Source: Poecilobothrus nobilitatus (taxonomy: Eukaryota > Arthropoda > Insecta > Diptera > Dolichopodidae). From it: a stretch of DNA of 64,000 nucleotides. This document shows positions 34,663 through 47,613 of the stretch, piece by piece. Position 1 is the first letter of the stretch, and every line of letters starts with the position of its first letter. A program made the position numbers and the translations under genes. Under the pieces are notes generated by a model, which saw only the letters and a list, made by a program, of their open reading frames with translations, was not told the DNA's origin and made no database searches. Where the stretch lies: contig OX352772.1 of the NCBI GenBank assembly GCA_947095535.1, positions 275,538,336 through 275,602,335 on the forward strand, written 5' to 3'.

Positions 34663-34997
34663 ATTGTTCTCCCGTTTCTTTCTGTTTTAAATAAAATATT
34701 TTAGTTAAATGTTTTCTTAATTTTTGTTGTAAAATGTAAAATTATAAATTTTTAAAAATAAGACAAGTCGATGTCGATGATTATTGAGGATAATCAATTA
34801 CTATTACGTTTAGATTCGGAGATCAATTGTGCAAGCAAAGCATCATGACTCTCACGTTCTTCCTTAAATATAATAATCAGTCTTATATACGTATGTAGTA
34901 TTATTTTCATTATACATACATATATCATTATATTTTCATTATAATGGATAGTGGATATATTGGATTATATATCATTATATTTTCATAAACTCCCAGA

Positions 34998-35355
34998 TGG
35001 CATAATTCGGCTTATGGAAATTCGTTTGTAGTACGAACATCGCGAATGTGGAACCATCTTCCACCTCATGTGTTCAGAATTGGTGATGATTATATTTTCA
35101 ATGTGCAAAGATTCAAGGTGAATATTAACAACTTTGTTCACAATATGCCTGCCAATTTGAAATCTATTTTCATTCCTTAACTCAACTTCCTATGACCAGG
35201 CAGTACAGTAGTACTAAAGGTTGTATAACCTATTGTTTGGTCAAAAAAGAGAGGTGGTGTTTAGTGGTTTAAAGTCCCATACACTCATAGAGGAATCGTG
35301 CTCGTTTTCACTCCTTTATAGTGTCTTTTGATGATTCCCACCTACGCTCGCAAAA
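34998..35355 (+). pseudogene. 5'-truncated LINE: ORF2 C-terminus and 3' tail
   Basis: The frame from 34998 to the stop at 35178-35180 encodes WHNSAYGNSFVVRTSRMWN, then LPPHVF and VQRFKVNI. This R-x(3)-WN-x-LP-P pattern is the usual C-terminal end of Jockey/CR1-type LINE ORF2 proteins. About 170 bp of 3' untranslated sequence and an A-run (about 35350-35359) follow. The element is truncated by incomplete reverse transcription, a normal LINE outcome. Only about 60 codons survive, so it has no function. Confidence 0.75.
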
Positions 35356-35359
35356 AAAA

Positions 35360-36330
35360 AACAATCAGTATATATACATTTTCTACGTAACATTTCAAAA
35401 CTTTACGTAATCATTGTTAAATATCTACAACTGGTAATCTTCAAAAGATATTATTTATCGATATAAAGATATTATTTAAGACTTAAGGGACATGACAATC
35501 TTCAAAAAGACATTATTAAACAGACTTAATTTACCCCCAATTCTATTCTTAGAATAATATAAAATAATTTAAGAGAATAATGGAGACTAGCTAGATTTTG
35601 TGATCTGCCTGCATGTCAGTTTACGTTTTCGATTGTTAATCAATAGCATAGTGTTCGATTTTTTTTATTTATTTTAAATATTCATACATCACTGCCAGGT
35701 ATTGATAGAATATTTAATATACATATTATGTAAACACATAGATATTTCTTACTTCGTAGCGAATTTTTTTCTTCTCGTCTGTAATTATAAGATTTTTTCC
35801 ATTAATTTAATTTCGTTTAAATTAATACCTCTTTTATTTTTTTTTAGATTTCGGTTTAATTTAACACCTTAATTTTTTTTTGTTTTCCATGCTTTCCCAG
35901 ATATTTTTTCGGTCCATTTAATTTATGGATATTAATTTTTTTTTTATTTTTTTTTTATTATATTTTTATTATAAACATCTATAGATTATATAATTGTTAA
36001 AAATGTTATCAAATTGCGCAATATGAGTCGCATTTTTATAATTTCCCATAACTAAACCTGTAATTAAAATTAAATATTATTTTGAATGAAACTTAATTTT
36101 TGACGCAACGTCAATAAAATTCAAACAAAAAAAAAAAACAAATAAAATTTAATTTCGAGAAAAATTAAAACACAAAAAAAAAAAAACAAATCCACGAAAA
36201 TATTTTATATACCATATATTATAATTTTTTTTTTATAAATTTTAAAATTAAAAACAAAAAAATATTTATTTATGTGCTAAAATTAAAAATTTAAATTTTC
36301 TCATGTACCACATAAAGAAATCAATTAAAT
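35360..36330. other. Gene-free AT-rich sequence upstream of VASt gene 2
   Basis: No coding frame or element ends are recognised. It probably includes the promoter of the next gene, but no motif could be assigned. Confidence 0.5.
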
Positions 36331-37199
36331 TTAATAAAAAAGTTGTTATTTGTTAAAGTCGATTTGAGAATGGATGTATTTCTAATTAATGGTAAGTCTT
36401 TTATCTTTTGAAATATTTTATTTAAAAATTATAACTACCAAAAAGTTGATCTTATCTATTGATCTTGAGTGAAAGGGGAGGGACATTCTTTTTTTTTCCA
36501 TAATGTTTTTTTTTTATTAGGAGATTTAATTTTAATTAAAACTACATAGTATTATTAGTATGTGAAATACCTCTAGCACTAGTATTGCTTTTAGATTAAA
36601 ATTACCAAAAGGAAAAGGCTATAAGAAAACAAAAATAAAATAAAACAAAGTTCATAAAAGAAAAAAATATCTATCTGCTGGAAAATTTAACTTTTTTTTA
36701 ATTAGTTAGTTAAAGTAGATTGCTTAATTAAATTTTTTAAACTCATTGAAAGCATAGATCATAAAAAATAAGAAACAAAAATGTTAATTTACCATCCACC
36801 CATCTAATTATTTCTAAACTTGATATTTTTTTATTAGTTGGACATTTCTTTTTCATTTCTAAAAACTTTTTCAATATTAATGGTACCATCAAAAGTTTAA
36901 AAGCATTATAAAACTTTCGAAGGTATCATTAAACTCAATTAATTTGAATTAAAATATTTATAATATGTATTTTTATTTTTCTTTAGGTTTTTGGGAAAAC
37001 TTTAAATTAAACCGAAAAAAAATAAGTTATTTTTTTAAAATAGTTTTGACAACTTTATAAAATCAACAACAATTATTAACATCTTTTTTTTTAAATAAAA
37101 ACCAAATCAAACCACAAAAAACGAAAAAGCATTGGAAAAAAATAACAACTAAAAAAAATTTAATTTTTAATATATATTTAACTTGATCTAAATTTTTTT
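36331..37199 (+). promoter_or_regulatory. Putative 5' leader of VASt gene 2 with intron and upstream ORF
   Basis: A donor GGTAAGTCT (GT at 36392) and an acceptor TTTCTTTAG (AG at 36985-36986) define a likely 595-bp intron in the 5' untranslated region. An upstream ATG at 36371 in the first exon would, after splicing, read about 30 codons (MDVFLING, then FWENFKLNRK) and stop near 37057, before the main ATG. Such an upstream ORF could lower translation of the main frame. The exon start is unknown. Confidence 0.4.
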
Positions 37200-38522
37200 A
37201 TGAGTAGTAGTGATCCACAAACAAATGATGAATCAGTGTCATCAGCTAGCGATAAATTGTATCATGTTGCAGCAGAATGTACAGAATTACATGATGGTCG
37301 TGAACTTTTAAATCGTATATATTCAATAAATATTGATGTATTATTTAATTTGCTTTTTACAAAATCTGATTTTTTACTTGAATTTTTAAAATCAAGAAAT
37401 TTTGAAAATGTCGATATAACCGATTGGATAGATAAAACATCAAAAGATAATATTAGTCAAAATGCAGTACAACCATCCGATTCACGGTGTTCAAATGCAG
37501 GACCATCACAACCATCTACTCCAAGATCATCAAAAATATTAATTCCAAGATCATCAAAATCAAATGATGAAGATGAAAATAAAAAGTCATCTTTTCTAAG
37601 AACATCACAATCATCTAATCCAAGAACATCAAAATTACTTCTTCGAAGACTATCAAAATCAAATGATGATGATGAAAATAAAAAATCATCTGAGGAAAAT
37701 CAAAATAATATTGTAAATGCTAAGAATGCTGATGCTCATAATAATGAAGAACAAAATAAAAAAGATTATAATAATGAAGATCATGAAAATTCTAATATTA
37801 AAAAAATAAAAACTGTTAAATATGTGGTAAATTCTTCTGTTGGATCAAGTGTTAATGTAACTAATGAAATGGTAATATTAAAATGTAGTGTACCAAATGA
37901 ATTATATTCAATTAATGAATTGAGTTCATCTAAAGGTGTATTATACTCTGATACATTTATAATTAACGTACATTATTGTCTAATGAGAATTTCTCAAGAA
38001 AGAACAAAATTTTTAGTTTATGGTAATATAAAATTTATAAAAAATCTAATATCATTTACAAGAAATATAGTTGAATCGCAAGTATGGGGTGGTTTAAATG
38101 AGCATTATAAACAATTGCATATTAGATTACAAACATATTCAACACCAACAAGAATGAAACGTCGAACATTTTCAGTAATATCATTAAGAAGAAAACGTTC
38201 ACGTTCACGTACAATTCGTATAAAAACACCTGAATCTAGTTACGAGACAGCTGATGATGATAAAGCAACATCAAATTCCACTTTAGGAATAACAAAGAGT
38301 TTATCGTCATTAAAAAAAAGATTAACCATTAAAACTAAAAAACAAAGATGTATAAATAGTGATACAAGTGAGGATTGTGATGAAATTAATGTTGATGATA
38401 ATTTAAATAATAATAATGATGATTATCTTCGTAAAATTTGGAATGATTATGTTTCTACTAATACAGGTTTAGGAATTCTGATTGCTATTGGAATTACAAT
38501 TATTTGCTTTCTAAGACGTTGA
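37200..38522 (+). CDS. Tail-anchored VASt/Aster-domain protein 2 with a split domain
   Basis: This is a single-exon frame of 440 codons, with an in-frame TAA at 37179 upstream. It is a diverged paralogue of the gene at 30097. Residues 21-76 give the first part of the VASt fold (AAECTELHDGRELL, VLFNLLFTKSDFL). Residues 204-310 give the second part (LKCSVPNELYSINE, SDTFIINVHYC, VWGGLNEHYKQL). Between them lies a 125-residue Ser/Asn/Lys/Asp-rich insert that includes a 33-residue tandem repeat. A basic segment (RRKRSRSRT) and an acidic one precede a C-terminal anchor at about 423-438 ending FLRR. No GRAM domain is found. It probably sits on the ER facing the cytosol. Sterol binding is doubtful because the fold is interrupted and diverged. 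Poly(A) signal candidate at 38624. Confidence 0.8.
   Translation: MSSSDPQTNDESVSSASDKLYHVAAECTELHDGRELLNRIYSINIDVLFNLLFTKSDFLLEFLKSRNFENVDITDWIDKTSKDNISQNAVQPSDSRCSNAGPSQPSTPRSSKILIPRSSKSNDEDENKKSSFLRTSQSSNPRTSKLLLRRLSKSNDDDENKKSSEENQNNIVNAKNADAHNNEEQNKKDYNNEDHENSNIKKIKTVKYVVNSSVGSSVNVTNEMVILKCSVPNELYSINELSSSKGVLYSDTFIINVHYCLMRISQERTKFLVYGNIKFIKNLISFTRNIVESQVWGGLNEHYKQLHIRLQTYSTPTRMKRRTFSVISLRRKRSRSRTIRIKTPESSYETADDDKATSNSTLGITKSLSSLKKRLTIKTKKQRCINSDTSEDCDEINVDDNLNNNNDDYLRKIWNDYVSTNTGLGILIAIGITIICFLRR
37504..37701 (+). repeat. 99-bp tandem repeat inside VASt gene 2
   Basis: Two units start CATCACAACCATCTACTCC (37504) and CATCACAATCATCTAATCC (37603), exactly 33 codons apart and in frame. Both units encode a Ser-rich stretch followed by SKSNDxDENKKSS. 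Confidence 0.85.
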
Positions 38523-39244
38523 TTTATTGATTTTTAATTTTAAAAAAGGAAACATTTTTTTTATTTTAAAATTCTGTTTTTCTTTCTTAGCTTAGGCAAG
38601 AAAAATATTTTATACATAAATGTAATAAATAATATATCTATAATAAAATGAAAATGAAAAAAATGTAAAAAAAAACAATTTTTTATTTTTTTTTAACAAT
38701 TTTTAATTCATCTAAAAATATAAATAACGCTGAGAATACATTATGATTAAAATGAGTAAGAGATGAAGAAGACATTCTAATACTAACTTACAAAATCCCT
38801 TTTGATTTTTCATCTTATTTGCAATTGAATTTATATTTTATTGAAAAAAATTATTTTAAAATTTAAAAGATTTGCTTTTATAAACATTTTGCTATTTTTA
38901 TTTTTGCATTTAAACATAAAAAAGTATATATGTATGTACATATTTGTTTATTTATTTTCTTTCTTTTTTTTTTGCAGATTATTTTTAAAGTAATTTTATA
39001 AAAACAAATAGTTAGCTGAATCATGTTATACATATTATTCTAATAAACCAACAAATACCTCGATTAAAAAATAAATAGAATAGTAGTAAAAAATAAATAG
39101 AATAGTAGGTAATTAATTCATAATATACAATTTATTTTATTTTTAATTATTTTATATTTACATTTCCTTTTTTTTTAGTTTTCATTGGAAACTTACGTTT
39201 TCATCTAATATATTTCAGAAAAAAAAAAAAAAAACAAATAAAAA
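38523..39244. other. Spacer between VASt gene 2 and CPT2
   Basis: It holds the first gene's 3' end (AATAAA at 38624) and probably the CPT2 promoter and 5' leader. A possible leader acceptor TATATTTCAG ends near 39218. No gene is seen. Confidence 0.5.
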
Positions 39245-41393
39245 ATGCATTACATTAATCATTTATCATCTACCTCACGACGACACATACCACAATTTTA
39301 CATAAAAACAAAATATTCAACAGCCAACAAATCAAAAGATCATTATGATTCTAAATATCAATATTTACAAGAGGCAAAACTACCATCAATGTATTTTCAG
39401 TCATCATTACCTCGATTACCAATTCCAACTGTAGAAAAAACTTGTGAAAGATATTTAGCAGCGGTTCGTCCAATTTTAATTGATGAAAGTTATCGAAAAA
39501 CTCAAAATGTTGTTGAAAAATTTCGTACATCATCTGGCGAGCAATTACAGAAAATTTTAAAGGATAGAGATTCAAAAAATAAACATACTAGTTATATATC
39601 TGATCCTTGGTTCGATATGTATTTAAGAGATCGTCGCCCGTTACCAGTTAATTATAATCCATTAATTGTTATGAAACAAGATACAAGACCAGAATATAAT
39701 AATCAATTAATACGTGCTGCTAATATTGTTGTTAGTTCATTACGTTTTTATAAATCATTAACATCTGAAAATTTAGAACCAGAAGTATTTCATTTAAATC
39801 CAAAAAAAAGTGATACAGATTTATTTAGAAAAATAATGAAATTAGCACCAACATCAATTGCAACTTATGTTGCATATGCATTTAAAGCATTTCCATTAGA
39901 TATGAGTCAATATAAGGGAATGTTTAATGCTACTCGAATTCCTGAATTAGATAAAGATCGAATTTTTAGAAGTTATACACCATCTCGTCATTTATTAGTT
40001 ATGTTAAATGGTAATTTTTTTGCTGTTGATGTTATCGATGAAAATGGTAAGTTTTAATTAATATTTCTTTCAACTAGTAATCGGTTTTCCGACTGATTTT
40101 TTTTATTTTTTTTAGGAAATATTGAGTCACCAAATGTAATTTTGGGTAGATTAAAAGAAGTTTTACGATTTAAAAAAAATCCTCAGCCAGATCATCCCCT
40201 TGGTATATTGACAGCTGGGAATAGAGATCGATGGGCGACATTAAGACATCATCTTACAAAAATTAGTTCAAAAAATGAAAGTTCTTTAAAATTAATTGAT
40301 TCTGCATTATTTTGTCTTTGCTTGGACACAAATACTAAATATGATCATAACAATCCAATACCATTAGTAAAACATTATTTAGTTGGTGATGGTGTTAATA
40401 GATGGTTCGATAAAAGTTTTTCTGTATTTGTTGGTAAAGATGGAATTTCAGCAATAAATTTTGAACATTCATGGGGTGATGGTGTTTGTATTTTACGTTA
40501 TTTTAATGAAATTCATAAAGAAATTACTGAATCGCCTTTTGTTCATCCAAATACAACTGCTCATTTAAATGATAGTGAACAAAAATCTGTACGATTGTTA
40601 GAATTTGATATGGATGATGAAATTAAAGCAGGCGTTGAAGAAACACGCCTAAATCTAAATAATGTCGTATCATCGTTAAATATTGCGTTTACAAGGAATC
40701 CGCACATTAATAAAAAATTATGTAAAGTAAAAAAAGTAAGTCCAGATGCTGTTATTCAACTTGCATTTCAATTAGCTTATCGTCAATTATTTGGTAAATA
40801 TGTTGGGACATATGAATCATGTAGTACAGCTGCTTTTAGGCATGGTCGTACTGAAACAATGCGTCCCTGTACAATTGAAACGAAAAGTTTTTGTGATTCC
40901 ATTGTTGGTGTTGACGTATCAGAACGTTTAAGTTACAAAGAACTACGTGTAATGTTAGAAAAATGTTCGGATATGCATAATCAATTAACCAAACAGGCTG
41001 CTATGGGACAAGGTTTTGATAGACATTTATTTGGTTTAAAACATGTTGCCGAATTAAATGATTTAAAAATTCCTAGTTTATATCACGATGTTGCTTATCA
41101 ATCGTTAAATTATAATATAATATCAACTAGTACATTAGGATCACCAGCTTTATTAGCTGGTTCTTTTGGGCCGGTTGTTGAAGATGGTTTAGGAATTGGG
41201 TAGTAGTTATATAAACGAAATTATTATAAACTGTACATAATTAATTTAAATAATTTTTAGATATTCAATTCAAAATGATGAATGTGGAGCAATTGTAACT
41301 TCATATGAAGGAAAAAGAGATGGTAAAGCGTTTGTCGATAGCTTGAATGATGCATTAAAAAAGATTCAGATTATTTTAGAAACAAAAAAATAA
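39245..41393 (+). CDS. CPT2: Carnitine O-palmitoyltransferase 2, mitochondrial
   Basis: Three exons, 39245-40046, 40116-41199 and 41261-41393, join in frame to 672 codons, close to the roughly 660 usual for CPT2. CPT2 regenerates acyl-CoA from acylcarnitine at the matrix face of the inner mitochondrial membrane for beta-oxidation. The N-terminus (RRHIPQFYIKTKYS) is a typical basic presequence, followed by the carnitine/choline acyltransferase start LPRLPIPTVEKTCERYL. The catalytic histidine is His385 in FEHSWGDGV. The substrate-binding block STAAFRHGRTETMR follows. Introns are 69 and 61 bp with GTAAGT/TTTAG and GTAGTA/TTTAG borders. An in-frame TAA (39239) fixes the start. A poly(A) signal candidate lies at 41583. 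The gene converges on Beclin-1. No lesion is seen. Confidence 0.96.
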
Positions 41394-42072
41394 TTTTTCT
41401 TAGATTAGAAAAAAGTCAGAAATCGTAAATTTTTGTTAAATATAAGGTTTTTGTTATATATTTGATCAAAAATTGTGCTACGATTTCCTTTATACTTATA
41501 TTTTTTTATTGTCTTAAGATTAAAGTGTGTATGCTTATACTTATGCATTTTATTTCAAGGATAAATATAAACTTTATGAAATAATAAAATTATACATGTT
41601 GTACCCAAATTCGAAAAAAAAACTTGCATTTACAAATTATACCTAAGGTAAATGTTGAAAAATTTACTTTTGTCTACAAGATTCTTGATCAATATTAAAA
41701 TTAATTAATTCGAAAGCTATATTATTTTGAAATAACATAACAAAAGCTTTTATTTTTAATTTAAATTCATAATTATTAATTAGTTTAGTCAAATCATATT
41801 TTAGAAATTTTTAAACCGATTTTATATTTTATTTTATGTTAAAATATATTATTTTATCTAAATATATATAGTTTCAATTACAAAACATTCTTATTTTTTT
41901 AGATCACGAAAGTTTTAGTATTTAATCATTTTAATTAAAGTTTATAAAAAATTCTAATTTGTAGAATATATTTATTTTAAAATTATATTTACATTTTACA
42001 TTTAAAAATAATATTAAAAATCACAATTTCCAACACAATTTTATAGAATTATTTTTTCCACTTTGTATCTTT
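41394..42072. other. Convergent intergenic spacer, CPT2 and Beclin-1 3' ends
   Basis: AT-rich, with AATAAA at 41583-41588 for CPT2 and its reverse complement TTTATT at 41971-41976 for the minus-strand gene. Nothing else is recognised. Confidence 0.6.
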
Positions 42073-43471
<1,399 letters not shown>

Positions 43472-45128
43472 ATTTTGTCACTTAAATTTAAATAATTCTT
43501 AAAAATAAAATTTAAACTTTTTAATATATAGTTTTGATAATTTATTGTTATTGCATTTATTTTTAAATAATTTATGTGTCAAAAACATATGTTTTAATTT
43601 AGTACCACAGCTGACAATCGTTTTAAATATTGTTAACTTAGGTGTGTTTAATATTAAATCTATATGAAACCGGTTTAACAAAAACGGCTAGTAAAAGTCT
43701 GGGAAAAGTTAATAGCGTTCGCTAGAAGTTTTACGATTTCAACTGTTAAAAAGTGTTCTCAATTTCTTTTTCTTTAAACATTAAAAATTTCAAAATCTTT
43801 TGAAAGAGTTTTAAAAAGTTTTAAGTTTTAGATATATTTAAAGTTGAATTACCTTGCACATCTAATTTCTTTTTAGATTCTTATCAATCTTTCCTTATAG
43901 GTTAAGAATGCGTCGATGACAGTTGTATGGAAATGGGATGAGAATTGAATGAGCTTCTAATTTCATCCGAAACTATTTTGTCAATTTTTCCTTCGTTTTT
44001 TAGCGGGCTTTATGTTTTTGTATTATTATTTATAATAGAAATTTAAAACGGAAATTTTTTCGAATTTAACTTTGTAAAGGCTTTTAAAAGAAAACTAAAC
44101 TTTTATTGAATTAATTTTTATTCTCAAAACAATTTACCTATAAAACCACCCGAATAAATCTTTTTTTTATCCTTGAACCTTGAACGGTGCGGACATGTCC
44201 TTGATTAATTTGTATTTGAATTGTGAATAGTTTTTGTAAAAGTAAAATAAAAACACAAATTTTGTATATATGTTATATTCAGATTGTACTCTTGTTTATT
44301 TGAATCGGTATTGTTGATGTTGATTAATATACAAGCAGCGGGCATGTGTAACTCAGCGAAAAAAAGGCCACGTGTCCGGAACGCCCCAAAATTCGATAAA
44401 CTTTTACCGTTAGAATCTAAATTTACCGAAAAAATTAACTTGTTTGCTTTATTTTTCGCGAAAAAAAATTATTAAAATTTTTTTCATAAAAAAATCGACA
44501 TTTTTGCTATGAAAATATAGTCGACTGACATTTTGACGTTTAATACATTTTTATAATCTGTAGCGAGACTCACAATATTTAGAGACTCACAATATTTAGG
44601 TCTTGATCTATAGTATAAACATATATGGAAATAATTGCCATTGTACAATTTATTTAAAAATCAAAATTGTATTTTTAAATAATAACAAACGTAAATAATA
44701 ATAAAAACGTAAATAAATTATTTTAAACTTTTTTAAATGATAAAATAAACATATTTTTATTTCAATGTTCAATTGATTCTAAACGTAACTGTCAACATTT
44801 TTAGTAATTTTTATATGTAAATGCAAAATTTTATTTTATAGAAAAAATTAAAATTTTGACAGTATATTGAAAATGTAAAATTTATATTTTAACATTTTTA
44901 TATGTATGAAAATGTAAAATTATAAACTCTTTTATATGAAAATAAATTTTTTAAAGTCGGGCGCTGCCGCCGCTAACAATTTAAGAAATCCTCTTTTTAA
45001 ATTCGGCAAGTAAATCCATACGGCAAGCATCAATTTATACATTTCTTTGCTTGCATGAAATCAAAAATAAATAAATGTTTTTAATCTGACTCTAAAATAA
45101 AAAATTTTAGTATGTCAATTCGGTATAC
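43472..45128. other. Gene-free region upstream of Beclin-1
   Basis: It should contain the Beclin-1 promoter (just above 43471), but no motif is assigned. One diverged monomer of the 167-bp repeat (44730-44890) lies here. A 63-codon open frame at 44284 has no recognised domain. A short GC-rich patch GGGCGCTGCCGCCGC is at about 44959. Confidence 0.5.
44730..44890 (+). repeat. Single diverged monomer of the 167-bp tandem repeat
   Basis: GATAAAATAAACATATTTTT, then CAATTGATTCTAAACGTAAC and TTAAAATTTTGACAG, match the monomers tandemly arranged at 56221-56700. Confidence 0.65.
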
Positions 45129-45550
45129 CTATAGATATATTAACTAATAAATTAATTAAGATAGGCAGTGAAGAAAATATTTTCAACCAATTTTGAGAAA
45201 CAGCTGAGTAAACAATGCGTATGTATTGCTTTAGTTTTCTCAGAAATAGGTTCCTAATAGGTGAAATAATATAATTTCTAATTTTTAAAAGAATTTTATC
45301 ACTTATTTTGTTACTTTACAAGTAGTTAAAATTTTGAATAACCTTAATTAAATTAAATTTTAATTTTAAAAACAAAATATATCAATATTTAGTAATATAA
45401 AAACTTAAAATATCTGAATGAAACTGGTTATGAAAAACTGCTGTACATTATTTTAATAAATATAAATAGCTGAGTGATCGAAATGTATACATATTATAAA
45501 ATGTTTATGAATTTTTTTGACTGAATACCTTGAGATAGGAAAACACATAA
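45129..45550 (+). mobile_element. Family A MITE copy
   Basis: It starts ATAGATATATTAACTAATAA, contains both AAACAGCTGAGTAAAC and TAGCTGAGTGATCG motifs, and ends in a shortened terminal block GATAGGAAAACACATAAG. The other terminal repeat is lost, next to the following MITE. Confidence 0.65.
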
Positions 45551-45610
45551 GAAAAACCAAAAAAAATTACTATGGAATTACTATTTACTATTCTAGCAAA
45601 AAATTACTAT

Positions 45611-46129
45611 GGACGTTTTTCTTTTTCTCATCAGAGCAGAGTCAGAGCTGTCAAGCAAAAAAATTGTGTTTCTTTTTATGCTCAGATTATCCATTTTGTG
45701 TTTCTTTTTTAACTCAAAGTGTGATCAGAGCGCGATCTGTGAGCTCGTAAAAATTTCTCAGACCTCACAGAGTTTTTAATAAATATAACGTCAAATTAAG
45801 AATAAAAAAATGAAAATGTCATCAAAATAAAATTTCGTGCATAGATAAACATTTTTTTTTTAAATTTTATTAAATGGAATTTTAGGTAAAATAACTTTGT
45901 TTTATTTTATTTCTTAAATAAATTCCTTTTAAAACTATATTATTACATTTAAAATAATGAAATAAAATAAAAAAAATAGACGTTAAAAAATAATTTCGAT
46001 AAAAATTGACAATTTGTGCTCTGAACGTTTCTTTTTTAACTCAGAGCTGTCATAGTTCAGACAAAAGTTTGCTCTGAGCGCTCGACATCTACTCTGAGGA
46101 TTGATCTGATGAGAAAAAGAAAAACGCCC
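45611..46129. mobile_element. 519-bp MITE with GGGCGTTTTTC ends, copy 2
   Basis: Same length and ends as 22203-22721 (here GGACGTTTTTC at one end and GAAAAACGCCC at the other). TAT flanks both sides (45608-45610 and 46130-46132). Interior similarity is high over most of its length. Confidence 0.8.
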
Positions 46130-46369
46130 TATATGTTTTATGTTGTTTTCATTTCTGAAAAAAGTTTTGACCTGTTGCACTTTTTTTTCAGATCACATTT
46201 TTTCCGTTCTCTTCTGAAAAAAAATTCAAAACTGAAAAAAATGTTCGTGTTCTTTTCTAAAAAAATTTAGGGCGGAACTCGCACGGGCAACATTTTCCTT
46301 AAAAACTTGACCTGGAAATATTGACGGGGCAATAAAATGAGTTTTGCACTCTCCAGAATGACAATATTA

Positions 46370-46419
<50 letters not shown>

Positions 46420-46578
46420 ATTGTCACTTTCAGTCAAATAGTAAATAGTGATTGACAATATAAAAAATTATTTACAATTATTTGGTTGAGTTTTAAAAAA
46501 TATCTAGTTTTCAAGAAAAAATTTTTTATATTTGATAAGAAACATAAGCTTAAAAGGTTTTAAATAAGTACAATATAA
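46130..46578. other. Gene-free sequence with a (TA)n microsatellite
   Basis: A pure TA run of about 40 bases lies at 46372-46412. Upstream are CTGAAAAAA-type runs (46150-46260) and a patch of more normal composition (GGGCGGAACTCGCACGGGC at 46272). No gene. Confidence 0.6.
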
Positions 46579-46811
46579 AGGCTGGTTTTCATGAGAAAAA
46601 AATATCCACGAAAATGTTTGAGCATAGCATATCGTTCAACGATATTTTTATTTTGCTGAATATCATCTATAAATTCTTTAGAGAAATATTTTATCCACGA
46701 TATTTCTGAGTATATATTTTTTCTGCCTCTTTCCCATTGGTAATACACTATATTTTTTTCTCTTTCTAAAATTTCGATAATATCCATGAAATTTCTTATG
46801 AAAACCAGCCT
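46579..46811. mobile_element. 233-bp PIF/Harbinger-like MITE
   Basis: Terminal inverted repeats AGGCTGGTTTTCATGAGAAA and its partner (one mismatch) lie between TAA trinucleotides (46576-46578 and 46812-46814). No coding frame. Confidence 0.85.
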
Positions 46812-47597
46812 TAAAGGTCGATTTTCATGGAAAAATTATCGGCGATTTGTCATCATTAAAGAAAGAGGGAGAAAAAATAATACGGTATTCAGCACGTTTC
46901 TGACAAGATTTTGACAGCTAAAGTAATCTATTTTTACATAACCTATTTTAATGTTTACATTTTTCAATACACAATATTGAAATTTTATTTGGAATTTAAC
47001 ATAGTAAATAGTTATTTTATTAATATAATAATTAAATATTACCAATAATTACTACTCTTAAAAATTTAAACTTTATGAAACGCACACAAAACTTTCCCGT
47101 GCAAATTGTAAAAAATAAAAATATAAACAATTATTACAATATTTACTTTGGACAATGTATACGACATGTAACTCAAGCATTAAAATCCAAATCACGGCTC
47201 CAATCTTTTTGTTTTTTATTCCAAATTATTCCTTTTAATGTTTTTAATTACAAAATGTCCTTTTTTTTATTTCCACAGCTTATTTTTTTATTTAATTTTT
47301 ATTTTGAATTTTTCTAATTTTTCATATAAACGATCCAATATGAAAATAATATTTATTATTTATGTAAGCTGCATGATTTTCCAATCCTAAAGCATTTTTA
47401 AAAGGGCTGCCATAGTGCAATTCTTTGAAAAAATTTAGAAAATTTTCTTTTCAATGATAATGACAAAAAATGATTTTCAATGACAAAAAATTTACATAAA
47501 ATAACAAATTTATAAAAATTTGTAACATAATAATTTTTTTTATATGCATATATGTACATATTCTAGAATTGAAATTTTTTTTTATTAAATAGGTATG
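46812..47597. other. Gene-free sequence with a dispersed repeat
   Basis: The segment 47130-47470 (GGACAATGTATACGAC, ATTAAAATCCAAATCACGG, CTGCCATAGTGCAATTC) has a diverged same-strand relative at 55780-56090. The open frames over these segments share only this repeat and are not called as genes. Confidence 0.55.
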
Positions 47598-47613
47598 GCC
47601 ATAGATATATTAA

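Noticed and set aside
36371..37060. N-terminal extension of VASt protein 2 from the upstream ATG
   Set aside because: After the likely splice the frame ends at a stop near 37057, before the main ATG, so it cannot extend the protein.
44284..44475. 63-codon frame upstream of Beclin-1
   Set aside because: No recognisable domain, no splice or poly(A) support and no partner elsewhere in the window.
46267..46458. Frame rich in Tyr-Ile repeats
   Set aside because: It is a translated (TA)n microsatellite.
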